From Firmicutes bacterium TM09-10 (lineage in GTDB: Bacteria; Bacillota; Clostridia; Lachnospirales; Lachnospiraceae), in the NCBI GenBank assembly GCA_003481005.1, contig QUKC01000002.1:62001-126000 (forward strand): a stretch of 64,000 nucleotides of DNA, given 5' to 3'. Numbering within the stretch: the first letter of the stretch is position 1; each line of letters starts with the position of its first letter. Under the pieces are notes generated by a model, which had not been told where the DNA came from, searched no databases, and was given only the letters and a program-made list of their open reading frames with translations. Position numbers and translations under genes: made by a program. Shown here piece after piece: positions 52,755 through 63,490 of the stretch.

Positions 52755-53774
52755 TTATCCTTCTTCCTTTGCAGCTGCAATGCTGGCTGTAATTTTCCCA
52801 ACAACATCCTGCTCCTGGAACGTGATGCACTGCAGAATCGTATTTTTAATTTCTACTGATTTGGAGCTTCCGTGGGTCTTTACAACAAGTCCCTTCAAGC
52901 CAAGCAGCGGCGCGCCGCCATACTCTTCCAGATCAAATGCCTTTAGGGTCTGCTTCAGTGCAGGTTTTACCAAAAGTGCGCCAATCTTTGAACGCAGGTT
53001 TGTCATCATGCCGCCCTTTACTTTTTTGATCAGGGTTGCGCCGACACCCTCGTATAATTTCAGGATTACATTACCAACAAACGCTTCACACACAACGACG
53101 TCTGCCTTTCCTGCCGGGATATCACGTGCTTCGATACTTCCGATAAAATTGATATCTTTGCATTCTTTCAGCATCGGATAGGTTTCTTTTACCAGCGCAT
53201 TGCCTTTTTCTTCTTCCACACCGATATTGACGATGGCAACTGTCGGGTTCTTTACTCCCATGACGTTTTCCATGTAGATCGACCCCATTCTTGCAAACTG
53301 CACCAGCTGGGAAGGTCTTGCATCCACGTTTGCGCCACAGTCGATCAGCAAAGAACAGCCATTTTCTGTCGGGATAAGCGGAGCCAGAGGCGGACGCTCC
53401 ACGCCCTTTGCCCTGCCGACTAACACCTGTCCGCCAACTAAAACCGCGCCGGTGCTTCCCGCAGATACAAACGCGTCGCATTCGCCGTTTTTCACCAGAC
53501 CTAAACCTTTTACAATGGAGGAATCCTTTTTGCCGCGGATCGCATTGACCGGAGGCTCGCCCGTCTCGATCACTTCGGAAGCGTGTACGACTTCAATCCG
53601 CTCTGCCGGATAGGAATAGACTGCGAGTTCCTTTTTCACAACGTCCTCCTGTCCTACCAGAAAAACCTTCACACGTTCATCTGCATGAACTGCCTCTACA
53701 ACACCTTTTATAATCTCTGTCGGCGCGTTGTCCCCGCCCATCGCGTCCACAGCAACTCTGACCAGCTCTGCCAT
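52755..53774 (-). CDS. plsX: Phosphate acyltransferase PlsX
   Basis: 339 residues. Makes acyl-phosphate from acyl-ACP for phospholipid synthesis; peripheral membrane. N-terminal VAVDAMGGDNAPTEIIKGV near 8-26. It has VSAGSTGAVLVGGQVLVGR near 103-121 and IDCGANVDARPSQLVQFA near 143-160. Own promoter upstream; followed 5 bases later by acpP. Confidence 0.95.
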   Translation of the reverse strand: MAELVRVAVDAMGGDNAPTEIIKGVVEAVHADERVKVFLVGQEDVVKKELAVYSYPAERIEVVHASEVIETGEPPVNAIRGKKDSSIVKGLGLVKNGECDAFVSAGSTGAVLVGGQVLVGRAKGVERPPLAPLIPTENGCSLLIDCGANVDARPSQLVQFARMGSIYMENVMGVKNPTVAIVNIGVEEEKGNALVKETYPMLKECKDINFIGSIEARDIPAGKADVVVCEAFVGNVILKLYEGVGATLIKKVKGGMMTNLRSKIGALLVKPALKQTLKAFDLEEYGGAPLLGLKGLVVKTHGSSKSVEIKNTILQCITFQEQDVVGKITASIAAAKEEG

Positions 53775-53858
53775 CTTAAAGCACCTGCCCTTTCTTGTTT
53801 TTGTTACAGTTCGTTCGTGCCTTTTTACAAATGGCGTGGGCGAACTATAGCATCTTTT

Positions 53859-53887
53859 ACTATACTAAAATACCGTAGAAAAGTCAA
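53859..53887 (-). promoter_or_regulatory. Sigma-A promoter of plsX-acpP-rnc
   Basis: TTGACT, 17-nt spacer and TATAGT on the minus strand, about 85 bases before the plsX start. No FapR-type palindrome was recognised near it. Confidence 0.68.
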
Positions 53888-53907
53888 TTTTCCTGACGGT
53901 TTCGGGC

Positions 53908-53941
53908 AAAAAAATGAGGCTCCCGAAAAATTCCGGAAGCC
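53908..53941 (-). terminator. Terminator of the DUF177-rpmF unit
   Basis: GGCTtCCGG and CGGGAGCC form a stem on the minus strand, followed by TCATTTTTTT. It lies after two CAATAGAATG repeats that follow rpmF. Confidence 0.75.
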
Positions 53942-53969
53942 CTTTTGTTTGCTCGTCTGTTATTCATAA

Positions 53970-54002
53970 CAATAAAACACTCGCAGATTGTGTATTCTAT
54001 TG
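53970..54002. repeat. CAATAGAATG palindromic repeat, copy 5
   Basis: CAATAAAACAC and GTGTATTCTATTG flank TCGCAGATT. The arms are diverged but matched changes (ACAC with GTGT) keep part of the pairing. Tandem with copy 6. Confidence 0.72.
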
Positions 54003-54009
54003 TTCATGA

Positions 54010-54040
54010 CAATAGAATCTCACAGAGTGTGATTCTATTG
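54010..54040. repeat. CAATAGAATG palindromic repeat, copy 6
   Basis: CAATAGAATC (54010-54019) pairs with GATTCTATTG (54031-54040) around TCACAGAGTGT. It ends one base before the rpmF stop codon. Confidence 0.8.
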
Positions 54041-54041
54041 T

Positions 54042-54224
54042 TTAAGCCTCAACCTTAACGATTTCGCGCTTGTTGTAAGAACCGCAGGCCTTGCAGACTC
54101 TGTGAGGCATCATCAGTGCGCCGCATTTGCTGCACTTCACCAGAGTGGGTGCGCTCATTTTCCAATTTGCCCGTCTCTTATCTCTTCTGGACTTGGAAGA
54201 CTTATTCTTAGGACAGATAGACAT
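54042..54224 (-). CDS. rpmF: 50S ribosomal protein L32
   Basis: 60 residues, beginning MSICPKNKSSKSRRDKRRAN. The zinc ribbon with two CxxC pairs is complete: LVKCSKCGALMMPHRVCKACG. It is thus the zinc-binding form. It follows DUF177 by two bases, the usual pairing. Confidence 0.96.
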   Translation of the reverse strand: MSICPKNKSSKSRRDKRRANWKMSAPTLVKCSKCGALMMPHRVCKACGSYNKREIVKVEA

Positions 54225-54226
54225 CG

Positions 54227-54751
54227 TTACACCTCCTTATTCGCGTTAAAGACATCCATGATTGCCGCCATCCTCGGATCGGGAACAAAAGTATCGCAGC
54301 CGCATGCTCCCGTGTTCAAATCCTTCCCGCAGACAGGACACAGTCCCTTGCAGTCTGGTCTGCACAACACCTTCATAGGCCAGCTTGTCGTAATCTCATT
54401 ATCGATCAGACTATCTATATTCAGCGAGTAACCTTCCATAAAAGCTTCCTGCTCTTCCAAAGCATCCTGATCAGCACGGTCAGGTGCCACCAGCTTCTGT
54501 ACGATGGAAAGATCAAACGGAACTTCTACTTCTTCCAGGCATCTGTCACAGGGAATTCCTGCCACAAACTGCAGCTTTGCTTCCACAAGTGCTTCGCCCT
54601 GCGCGGTATTCGTCAGCTTCAGCAAAAGCTTACTGCTGCTCTTTACCGGATAAGAGCTTCCATCATGTGTAATCTCTGCAGTCTCCCACGCAAACTCCTG
54701 CGTAAGAACTTTGCCTTCGGATGTAAAAACATCTGTCACATTCACTAACAT
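54227..54751 (-). CDS. DUF177 / YceD family protein
   Basis: 174 residues. Conserved cysteine pairs VAGIPCDRCLEEVEVPFDL near 67-85 and CRPDCKGLCPVCGKDLNTGA near 132-151, with a final CGCDTFVPDPRMAAI. Family knowledge: YceD/DUF177 proteins are linked to 23S rRNA and ribosome assembly and co-occur with rpmF. Probably co-transcribed with rpmF. Confidence 0.92.
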   Translation of the reverse strand: MLVNVTDVFTSEGKVLTQEFAWETAEITHDGSSYPVKSSSKLLLKLTNTAQGEALVEAKLQFVAGIPCDRCLEEVEVPFDLSIVQKLVAPDRADQDALEEQEAFMEGYSLNIDSLIDNEITTSWPMKVLCRPDCKGLCPVCGKDLNTGACGCDTFVPDPRMAAIMDVFNANKEV

Positions 54752-54860
54752 AGCATACTCCTAACGACATGGCAAAATCCAAACGGACTTCGTCCATACT
54801 CATACGATTATACAGACGCCTTTTGCCTTTGTCAAGATAATTTTCACTAATTCTTTCCGC

Positions 54861-55886
54861 TTACTTTTTTACGATTCCGTGTTCCATCAAGAAATTCTCC
54901 CAGACCTGATAATATTTCGCTTTCAGGTGAATCTGGTCGAATGTCCAATCTGCGTATAAATTGCCGTTTTCATCGCAGACCGCTTCGTTGACGTCAATAT
55001 AAAAAATATCCTTTCCGTTTGCGAGTGTTTCGATTTCCACATTGCGGATATTGATGTTTGTATTATTAAATACTGGATCGGAAGCGTTTTTCTGCCCCGC
55101 CACGCGCATGATTCCCTGCACGAAAATAATCGCATCCGGCTGCAGCTCCCGAATCTTATATACCGCCCTCGCATAGGCTTCAAAAAATGATTCCGCCGTT
55201 CCCGTGCCCATCTCGTTGATGCCGATCATCAGATAGACTTTTTTGAACTTGTGTCTGGAAAGCGCCTGTTCCAGCGTCAGCTTTTCATCGCCTTCCCGGA
55301 TAAAATCCTTCGGTTTTTCAAATAAATTATAGACCGTCAGCGATGTCTTGCTGTAAAAGGTCGCCACATCCGCCAGATCGCTGTACTCGTAGAGTCCCTG
55401 TGTCCGGGAATCTCCGATAAACACGGCGTCCGCAAAATACTCCTTGTCCACATGGGTAAATTCGAGCGGCTCCTCCTCTGCTTCCTGCGTCTCTTCTGCC
55501 GCCTTGCCTGGCACAGCATTTCCGCTTACGCCTGCCTCATTTTCGTCTCCGGTTCCGTTTTTATGATCTGCATCCCGGTCAGCATTCGCCATCTGTCCGG
55601 CTTTTTCTCCCCCGTTTCCTTCATTCGCCTGCCCGCCGGTTTCCTCCGTTATTCTGTCTTTTTGCACATCTGCAGCATCCATCGCCGCCGTCTGTACGCT
55701 CCTGTCACTCCACGGATAAACGCCCTGTTTTAAATCTATAAAAACAGACGCCAACGCAGGCTGCTTCCAGCTCGCCGGATTTTCTATTTCGCCGGATTTT
55801 ACCCCATTGGCAACCCCGGCTCCCTCTATCACCAGTCCGCTGACGATCACTGCGGCCAACAGTGGACATTTTTTCCAAAAGCTCAT
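54861..55886 (-). CDS. SGNH/GDSL hydrolase, envelope-associated
   Basis: 341 residues from MSFWKKCPLLAAVIVSGLVI, a signal or anchor helix. A low-complexity acidic region (about 80-150, rich in Gly, Asn, Glu and Ala) links it to an SGNH domain. Block I FIGDSRTQGLYEYSD is near 172-186, GINEMGTG near 246 and the catalytic DQIHLKAKYY near 320. With the MBOAT gene 60 bases upstream it probably forms an O-acylation system for a cell-wall or surface polysaccharide. The frame opens further upstream, but GGAG before the ATG at 55886 sets the start. Confidence 0.85.
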   Translation of the reverse strand: MSFWKKCPLLAAVIVSGLVIEGAGVANGVKSGEIENPASWKQPALASVFIDLKQGVYPWSDRSVQTAAMDAADVQKDRITEETGGQANEGNGGEKAGQMANADRDADHKNGTGDENEAGVSGNAVPGKAAEETQEAEEEPLEFTHVDKEYFADAVFIGDSRTQGLYEYSDLADVATFYSKTSLTVYNLFEKPKDFIREGDEKLTLEQALSRHKFKKVYLMIGINEMGTGTAESFFEAYARAVYKIRELQPDAIIFVQGIMRVAGQKNASDPVFNNTNINIRNVEIETLANGKDIFYIDVNEAVCDENGNLYADWTFDQIHLKAKYYQVWENFLMEHGIVKK

Positions 55887-55945
55887 ATTTTCTCCATTCT
55901 GCAGGTGCTGCCGCGCCAATGAACCCGCACACAATCCTATCTTTT

Positions 55946-57496
55946 TTAAAAGTTCGCATACATGAACGGGTTGTTCGCCGCATTCGCCATCCGATATACG
56001 CTATACCAGAAAATAACAAACAGTGCAGCGACTACTATCACATTTTTCCTGTGTTTTTCACACCACCGGTAAACCTGCGGGATGCAAAGCAAAATGCCGC
56101 CGACAAGCTCCGGAATAAACAGTGTCAGTTCTTTTGCGAAATCCCCGGGATTGACCGCGCTGCCCACGCCAAAGAACGGGAACAGCCGTGCGAAATAAAC
56201 GCCGATTTCCGGCAGGGTCGGAATTGCAAACACCATCCAGGTCAGTGGAATCACGAACAGTACATATACATGGGATAAAATTTTGCTCTTTTTCAGCCAT
56301 TTTCCGATCCACAGCTTTTCTATCACGACCAGTAATCCCAAAATCATCCCCCACAGGATAAAATGCAGTCCGCCGCCATGCCAGAAGCCGGTCACCGCCC
56401 ATACGAGCAATAGGTTGAATACCGTGCGCAGCGTTCCCTTCCGGTTGCCTCCCAGCGGGATATAGAGATAGTCCCGAAACCACGAGCCGAGCGTCATGTG
56501 CCAGCGACGGTAAAATTCGCTGACAGAGCGGGACGAATACGGCTGGTCAAAGTTTCTGATCGCCGGAAGCCCGATCATCCTGCCGATTCCGACTGCAATC
56601 AGGGAATACCCCGCGAAATCAAAATAGAGCTCCATCGAATAGGCTGCCGCGCCCAGCCATGCAAGCGGCGTCGAAATGCTTTCAAAGCCGATCGTCTGGA
56701 TATCGTTCCACAAAAAGCCCAGCCGATCCGCCAGCAGCACCTTCATGCCCAGTCCGGCAATGATATATTTCAGCCCGTCTTCTGCCCTTGCCGCCTTCCA
56801 GACACCGAACTGCTGCGCCTGTTCCATCTCGCCATATCGCATAATCGGTCCCGAAACGATCTGCGGGAAACAACACAAATATGCGCCAAACCGGAGAAAT
56901 GAACGCTCCGCGTGCCCGCTTCTGTACACATCAATCAAATAGGAAATGCTTTTAAACGTATAAAAACTAATTCCCACCGGAAGCAGCATATTTTCCTCGA
57001 ACACATTGGAAAGCTTGAAAAAGATCAGAAGCGACGCGTTGCACAAAACGCTGACAGCCAGCCAGAATTTGCGCTTCTTGACAGTTTGGGGGCTGGCCGT
57101 GTTTCTATAGGGCTCCTCTTTCCTCTGATCTACGGTTTCCTCGAAAATCTGCAGTTCGCTCCAGTTTATGGTTTTCCTGCGAAGCCCCCTCACACCCGGA
57201 TGCTCCTTTTTTCTATAAAGCCCCGACATTCTTTTGCCGTCTGCATCCGGCTCCGTCGCCAAACCGTACCCGAACAGCCAGTTGACAACCGACATTCCGA
57301 GCAAAATCAGCACATGCGCAGGATCCCCGAGGGCATACAAAATCAAGCTAAACGCAAACAGCACAAACATCCGAAACCGCTTCGGAACCGCATAAAAAAG
57401 GATCAGGAAAAGCGGCAGATATCGAAACAGAAATTCCAGACTGCTGAATACTAAGGTATGCAAACTTTCTAAATTTCCGATTTCAATTCCTGACAT
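55946..57496 (-). CDS. MBOAT-family O-acyltransferase
   Basis: 516 residues, about ten membrane helices. The MBOAT signature has the catalytic His in VTGFWHGGGLHFILWG near 380-395. SEFYRRWHMTLGSWFRDYLYIPLGG near 325-349 is the AlgI/DltB-type motif. A charged cytoplasmic loop of about 60 residues (about 82-145) is unusual in length. Partner SGNH gene follows. Likely moves acyl groups across the membrane to a surface glycan; the glycan is unknown. Confidence 0.9.
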   Translation of the reverse strand: MSGIEIGNLESLHTLVFSSLEFLFRYLPLFLILFYAVPKRFRMFVLFAFSLILYALGDPAHVLILLGMSVVNWLFGYGLATEPDADGKRMSGLYRKKEHPGVRGLRRKTINWSELQIFEETVDQRKEEPYRNTASPQTVKKRKFWLAVSVLCNASLLIFFKLSNVFEENMLLPVGISFYTFKSISYLIDVYRSGHAERSFLRFGAYLCCFPQIVSGPIMRYGEMEQAQQFGVWKAARAEDGLKYIIAGLGMKVLLADRLGFLWNDIQTIGFESISTPLAWLGAAAYSMELYFDFAGYSLIAVGIGRMIGLPAIRNFDQPYSSRSVSEFYRRWHMTLGSWFRDYLYIPLGGNRKGTLRTVFNLLLVWAVTGFWHGGGLHFILWGMILGLLVVIEKLWIGKWLKKSKILSHVYVLFVIPLTWMVFAIPTLPEIGVYFARLFPFFGVGSAVNPGDFAKELTLFIPELVGGILLCIPQVYRWCEKHRKNVIVVAALFVIFWYSVYRMANAANNPFMYANF

Positions 57497-57534
57497 TTTT
57501 CCTGATCCCGTCCTTTATTTTCTGACTGGACGCC

Positions 57535-58743
57535 TTATTTGCCCTTTACAATCGCAAGGGTATGTCTGGCAATCTCCAGTTCTTCATTTGTCGGAATCAC
57601 AAGCACTTTGGTCTTTGCAGATGGCGTCGAAACGATTCTCTCCTTGCCGCGGATATTGTTGGCTTCCTTATCCAGCTCTACGCCAAGATATTCCAGATAT
57701 GGACTGCAGATCAGCTCACGGATAACCGGACTGTTTTCACCGATTCCCGCTGTAAAGCAGATCGCATCTGCACCGTTTAATTCTGCCGCATATGCGCCGA
57801 TATATTTTGCAACCCGAAGGACAAACGCTTTGATCGCCCTTGTCGCCGCCGGATTATTTCCTTCCAGATAAGCGTCTTCCAGATCTCTGAAATCAGAGGA
57901 AAAACCATCTGAAAGTCCAAGCACACCAGATTCCTTGTTCAAAATTCTCACTACTTCGTGGATGTTCTTACCATCCTTACCTGCCATCATTTCCAGTACA
58001 CCCGGATCTACATCACCGCTTCTGGTTCCCATAATCAGACCTTCCAGCGGAGTCAGCCCCATGGAGGTATCCACACATCTGCCGTCCTTGATTGCAGATA
58101 CGGACGCACCATTTCCGAGGTGACAGATAATCAGTTTTAACGATTCATACGGCTTGCCCAGGATATCCGCCGCACGTCTGGAAACGTACTGGTGGCTCGT
58201 GCCGTGGAAACCGTATCTTCTGATCCCAAACTGTTTGTAATAACGGTAAGGAATCGCATATAAATAAGCCTCTTCATCCATCGTCTGATGAAAGGCAGTA
58301 TCAAATACCGCTACCTGGGGAACGCCCGGCAGCTGTAACTCACAGTCTTCAATTCCCTGCAGGTTCGCCGGATTATGAAGAGGCGCCAGTACGGTACATT
58401 CCATAATCGCTTCTTTTACCTGCGGTGTGATCAGGGTTGCTTCTGAAAAATGCTCGCCACCGTGTACAACACGATGTCCGACTGCACCGATCTCAGACAG
58501 TTCTTTTACCGCGCCGTCTTCCGGATTGGTCAGTGTCTGCAGCATCAGACGGACAGCATCCTTATGATCTGCCATCGGAGCGTCCCATTTACGCTTTTCA
58601 TGACCGGTCAGTGTGTAGCTGATCCTGCTGCCAGCGATACCAATTCTCTCACATAATCCTTTCGCTGTCAATTCTTCTGTTTCCGAATCAATTAACTGGA
58701 ATTTCAGCGAAGAACTTCCGCAATTTATGACAAGAATTTTCAT
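57535..58743 (-). CDS. ackA: Acetate kinase
   Basis: 402 residues. Makes ATP and acetate from acetyl phosphate. N-terminal VINCGSSSLKFQLID near 4-18, GHRVVHGGEHFS near 88-99, DTAFHQTMDEEAYLYAIP near 148-165, CHLGNGASVSAIKDGR near 208-223 and FTAGIGENSPVIRE near 325-338. GGGGG lies about 10 bases before the ATG. It lies after pta in the fermentative pair, with 320 bases between them. Confidence 0.97.
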   Translation of the reverse strand: MKILVINCGSSSLKFQLIDSETEELTAKGLCERIGIAGSRISYTLTGHEKRKWDAPMADHKDAVRLMLQTLTNPEDGAVKELSEIGAVGHRVVHGGEHFSEATLITPQVKEAIMECTVLAPLHNPANLQGIEDCELQLPGVPQVAVFDTAFHQTMDEEAYLYAIPYRYYKQFGIRRYGFHGTSHQYVSRRAADILGKPYESLKLIICHLGNGASVSAIKDGRCVDTSMGLTPLEGLIMGTRSGDVDPGVLEMMAGKDGKNIHEVVRILNKESGVLGLSDGFSSDFRDLEDAYLEGNNPAATRAIKAFVLRVAKYIGAYAAELNGADAICFTAGIGENSPVIRELICSPYLEYLGVELDKEANNIRGKERIVSTPSAKTKVLVIPTNEELEIARHTLAIVKGK

Positions 58744-58926
58744 TTTTGTATACCCCCGTTCGTGTTATTTGAATCTCACCTCTCCATAATAACAAAAACC
58801 ATCCCGATTTACAACTAAAATCGAGACGGCTTGCACAATTTTATTCTCAGCAGGCTGTTAGACTCACAGGCTCGCACCGGCGCGCTTTATTGCCTGTTTC
58901 GCAGGCTGCCCGTTCGTTAATGGCGT

Positions 58927-58974
58927 GAGAAAAACAAATGCAGCTCCCATTTCTGGGGGCTGCGCTTGTTTCTC
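58927..58974 (-). terminator. Large hairpin in the pta-ackA gap
   Basis: GAGAAA.ACAA.TGCAGC.CCCA pairs with the matching arm around TTTC, followed on the minus strand by TTTGTTTTTCTC. It likely reduces readthrough from pta. The remaining 280 bases between 58744 and 59061 hold no gene or other signal that I recognise. Confidence 0.55.
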
Positions 58975-59061
58975 TTTCACACCTATTATGTCGTGAGCAT
59001 AGCTCACTCGGTAACTTCGCCGTTCTTCAATCATGCAAGCATGTTGACTCACTTGCGCGCG

Positions 59062-60063
59062 TTACATGAGCTGTGCCTGAACAGCAGTTAATGCTACTAC
59101 TCCGACGATGTCTTCCCAGGAACAGCCTCTGGACAGGTCGTTTACGGGCTTTGCGATACCCTGCAGCATCGGCCCATAGGCTTCCGCCTTTGCCAGTCTC
59201 TGTACCAGCTTGTAGCCGATATTGCCGCAGTCCAGGTTCGGGAAGATCAGAACGTTTGCCTTACCTGCAACTTCGCTGCCAGGCGCTTTGGATTTTGCAA
59301 CAGAGGGCACAATCGCTGCGTCAGTCTGCAGTTCGCCGTCCAATGTCAGTCCGGGATACTGTTCGTGTGCAATTTCTACCGCTTTTACAACCTTATCTAC
59401 CAGAGGATGCTTTGCGCTTCCCTTGGTGGAATGGGACAGCATCGCGATAATCGGTTTTGCGCCGACAAGGGTCTTAAAGCTCTTTGCACTGGTGTCTGCA
59501 ATCGCTGCAAGCTCTTCAGCGGTCGGATCCTGATTCAGGCCACAATCTGCAAACAGGAACGTACCGTGCTCGCCGTATTCACAGTTGGGTACATCCAGAA
59601 TAAAGAAACCGGATACCAGCTTTACACCGGGTGCGGTCTTTAAAATCTGCAGCGCCGGACGCAGGGTATCTGCGGTTGCATGGCATGCACCCGCCACCAT
59701 TCCGTCTGCATCATTTGCTTTTACCATGATAACACCAAAGGTCATGTTATCGGTCAGCAGAATCTGACGTGCCTTTTCGGGCGTCATTCCCTTATGTTTT
59801 CTAGTTTCATATAATAACTGAACGTATTCGTCCAGCTTCTCACATTTCGTAGGATCGATCACGCGCACACCGGTCAGATCAACTTCCAGCCATCCTGCAC
59901 CATCCATGATCTTTTCTTCATTGCCAACCATAATAATGTTGGCAATCCCCTCTTCGATAATATGGGATGCTGCGATCAGCGTTCTCTTGTCATTCGTCTC
60001 CGGAAGTACGATCGTCTTTCTGTCCGATCTGGCTTTTTCTTTGATGATGTCAATATAAGACAT
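59062..60063 (-). CDS. pta: Phosphate acetyltransferase
   Basis: 333 residues, the short single-domain form. Converts acetyl-CoA to acetyl phosphate. Conserved PETNDKRTLIAASHIIEEG near 21-39, GACHATADTLRPALQ near 128-142, FADCGLNQDPTAEELA near 172-187, and NVLIFPNLDCGNIGYKLVQR near 275-294. AGGAG precedes the ATG. Own promoter at 60123-60150. Confidence 0.97.
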   Translation of the reverse strand: MSYIDIIKEKARSDRKTIVLPETNDKRTLIAASHIIEEGIANIIMVGNEEKIMDGAGWLEVDLTGVRVIDPTKCEKLDEYVQLLYETRKHKGMTPEKARQILLTDNMTFGVIMVKANDADGMVAGACHATADTLRPALQILKTAPGVKLVSGFFILDVPNCEYGEHGTFLFADCGLNQDPTAEELAAIADTSAKSFKTLVGAKPIIAMLSHSTKGSAKHPLVDKVVKAVEIAHEQYPGLTLDGELQTDAAIVPSVAKSKAPGSEVAGKANVLIFPNLDCGNIGYKLVQRLAKAEAYGPMLQGIAKPVNDLSRGCSWEDIVGVVALTAVQAQLM

Positions 60064-60122
60064 TCTGCTTCTCCTTTCATTTTCTGATTTTCACGTTTTC
60101 GTTCTCGATGTCTGATAGATAA

Positions 60123-60150
60123 ATTATAACATTTTCCCCATTCGAGACAA
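60123..60150 (-). promoter_or_regulatory. Sigma-A promoter of pta
   Basis: TTGTCT, 16-nt spacer and TATAAT on the minus strand, about 60 bases before the pta start. Confidence 0.65.
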
Positions 60151-60196
60151 GGCAAATTTCTCAAATCTTTGTATAAAATGAAGGACACAGTTCACA

Positions 60197-60255
60197 CGTA
60201 GATCTCTACAAGCAGATTTCATGCTTGCATGAAAAGATGCTTGTAGAGATCTACG
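60197..60255. repeat. 18-bp perfect inverted repeat with a nested hairpin
   Basis: CGTAGATCTCTACAAGCA (60197-60214) and TGCTTGTAGAGATCTACG (60238-60255) pair perfectly. Inside, TTTCATGC/GCATGAAA forms a second hairpin. It lies in a 374-base gap between pta and groEL, with no T run. Each 18-bp arm also contains a small palindrome (TAGATCTCTA). No gene is seen in the gap. Confidence 0.75.
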
Positions 60256-60369
60256 AAGGGAGCGCCATTTCATGAACAAAAACAGCTGCGCAGCAGCGAA
60301 AAAGCAGCGAAGCTGCGTTTTTTGCGAATGCTGTGACGCGGGCGAACCGGGCAAACCAGCTCCGGACAC

Positions 60370-60410
60370 AAAAAAACTGCCGCCGGCAAAACCTGCCGGC
60401 AGCAGTTTTT
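60370..60410 (-). terminator. Terminator of groESL
   Basis: AAAACTGC.GCCGGCA pairs with TGCCGGC.GCAGTTTT around a short loop. On the minus strand a T run follows. Confidence 0.85.
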
Positions 60411-60437
60411 CATGTTTCTTATAAAAGTTTGTGCAGC

Positions 60438-62069
<1,632 letters not shown>

Positions 62070-62094
62070 TCAGCCTCCTAATTCAAGTTTAAAC

Positions 62095-62382
62095 TCACGC
62101 TTCGATTACTGCCAGAATGTCTGACTGCTTTACAACGATATATTCTTCGTCATCCAGTTTCACATCAGTACCTGCGTACTTGGAGTAAATGACCTGATCG
62201 CCAACCTTTACTTCCATTTTCACTTCTTTGCCGTCCACCACTCCGCCGGGGCCAACTGCAATGACTTCTGCCTGCTGGGGCTTCTCTTTATTCTGTCCGG
62301 GAAGAACAATTCCGGATTTGGTTGTCTCTTCTGCAACCAGCTGCTTTAATACAACTCTGTCACCTAACGGTACTAACTTCAT
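62095..62382 (-). CDS. groES: Co-chaperonin GroES
   Basis: 95 residues. Mobile loop LVAEETTKSGIVLPGQNKEK near 15-34 and roof loop; ends EYIVVKQSDILAVIEA. First gene of groESL, under a CIRCE operator. Confidence 0.98.
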   Translation of the reverse strand: MKLVPLGDRVVLKQLVAEETTKSGIVLPGQNKEKPQQAEVIAVGPGGVVDGKEVKMEVKVGDQVIYSKYAGTDVKLDDEEYIVVKQSDILAVIEA

Positions 62383-62427
62383 GATAACTGCCTCCTTATA
62401 TGAAAATTCATACTTTCGTATTTACTG

Positions 62428-62454
62428 TTAGCACTCATTTGTCCTGAGTGCTAA
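62428..62454. promoter_or_regulatory. CIRCE operator (HrcA site)
   Basis: TTAGCACTC, nine bases, GAGTGCTAA: a perfect match to the consensus. It lies between the -10 box and groES, so HrcA would block early transcription and, as RNA, the element could also lower mRNA stability. Confidence 0.97.
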
Positions 62455-62465
62455 ACACTATATGT

Positions 62466-62494
62466 ATATTATGTTTCTTCGGTCGATTATGCAA
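62466..62494 (-). promoter_or_regulatory. Sigma-A promoter of groESL
   Basis: TTGCAT, 17-nt spacer and TAATAT on the minus strand, just upstream of CIRCE. The predicted start falls at the CIRCE edge. The rest of 62500-62750 is A/T-rich, with a TTTTCTTTTA run at 62520-62545, and holds no recognisable gene. Confidence 0.75.
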
Positions 62495-62752
62495 CACAGC
62501 TGAGCGCCGTTCATGTTCTATTTTCTTTTATTTTCTTTTATTTTCTCGTTATTTCTTTCATTTTCATATCAGGTTTATGAAAGTAGAATTTCATACTTTT
62601 TTTAGAATTCCACTCTGCCGCAGTAGGATCCCCACAGAGTATTTTGCATCGTATGGGCAATTTCATTTCTTATACACAAAAATTCTGTACACAAAAAGGC
62701 ACATGCAAAAGCTGTTACCCTTTTCCATGCGCCCTGTATTTTCCATTCCTGA

Positions 62753-62785
62753 CAACAGAATGTTCGCAGAACAAGCATTCTATTG
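62753..62785. repeat. CAATAGAATG palindromic repeat, copy 7
   Basis: CAACAGAATG (62753-62762) and CATTCTATTG (62776-62785) around TTCGCAGAACAAG. Lies after the efp gene. Confidence 0.78.
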
Positions 62786-62864
62786 TTTCAGATTTCGGAA
62801 GCTGCTTCCTGTATAAAGAAGCTGCAGCCTGTCGATAAACCAGTCTGTCCAATATTGCCAGAAT

Positions 62865-63422
62865 TTATACTCTGGACAGATATTCACCGGTTCTGGTGTC
62901 GATCTTGATGACATCGCCTTCGTTTACGAACAGCGGTACATAAACCTGTGCACCGGTCTCAACGGTAGCAGGCTTATTCGCGCCAGTAGCGGTATCGCCC
63001 TTGAAGCCAGGCTCGGTCTCAGTAATTGCCAGCTCTACGAACAGAGGGGGCTCCACTGCGAATACGCTGCCGTTATGAGAACAGATCTTGCAGACTTCAT
63101 TCTCTTTTACGAACTTCAGAGCATCGCCGATTGCATCCTGGTTCAGAGAGATCTGGTCATAGGTTTCCATATCCATGAAAGTATACAGATCGCCGTCGTT
63201 GTACAGGTACTGCATATCTCTTCTCTCGATACGGGCAGTAGGACATTTCTCAGTAGGACGGAAAGTCTTCTCAACAACACCGCCGCTCTTAATATTCTTT
63301 AACTTGGTTCTAACGAAAGCAGCGCCTTTACCAGGTTTAACGTGCTGGAACTCAATAATCTGGTAAATATTGCCCTCAAACTCAATGGTAACGCCGTTTC
63401 TGAAATCACCTGCAGAAATCAT
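62865..63422 (-). CDS. efp: Elongation factor P
   Basis: 185 residues. Rescues ribosomes stalled at polyprolines. KOW-like domain 1 has [19 protein letters not shown] near 25-43, with the modifiable Lys32 in PGKGA. OB domains follow, with [20 protein letters not shown] at the end. AGGAGG is followed by AAGATTTTAT and the ATG. It is preceded by the partial sensor kinase at 63491. Confidence 0.96.
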   Translation of the reverse strand: MISAGDFRNGVTIEFEGNIYQIIEFQHVKPGKGAAFVRTKLKNIKSGGVVEKTFRPTEKCPTARIERRDMQYLYNDGDLYTFMDMETYDQISLNQDAIGDALKFVKENEVCKICSHNGSVFAVEPPLFVELAITETEPGFKGDTATGANKPATVETGAQVYVPLFVNEGDVIKIDTRTGEYLSRV

Positions 63423-63490
63423 ATAAAATCTTCCTCCTAAATAATCACGGTTTCAATACTATACAAGTGTATCCTAAAAAACCTCATATT

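Noticed and set aside
58864..59052. Minus-strand open frame of 62 codons between pta and ackA
   Set aside because: It lies over a large hairpin, has no good ribosome site and its translation shows no familiar pattern.
60124..60369. Minus-strand open frame of 81 codons between pta and groEL
   Set aside because: It overlaps the pta promoter and the long inverted repeat; the coding look is absent.
62520..62545. TTTTCTTTTA run as a tandem repeat array
   Set aside because: Only two or three imperfect units; it is simple-sequence A/T-rich DNA.
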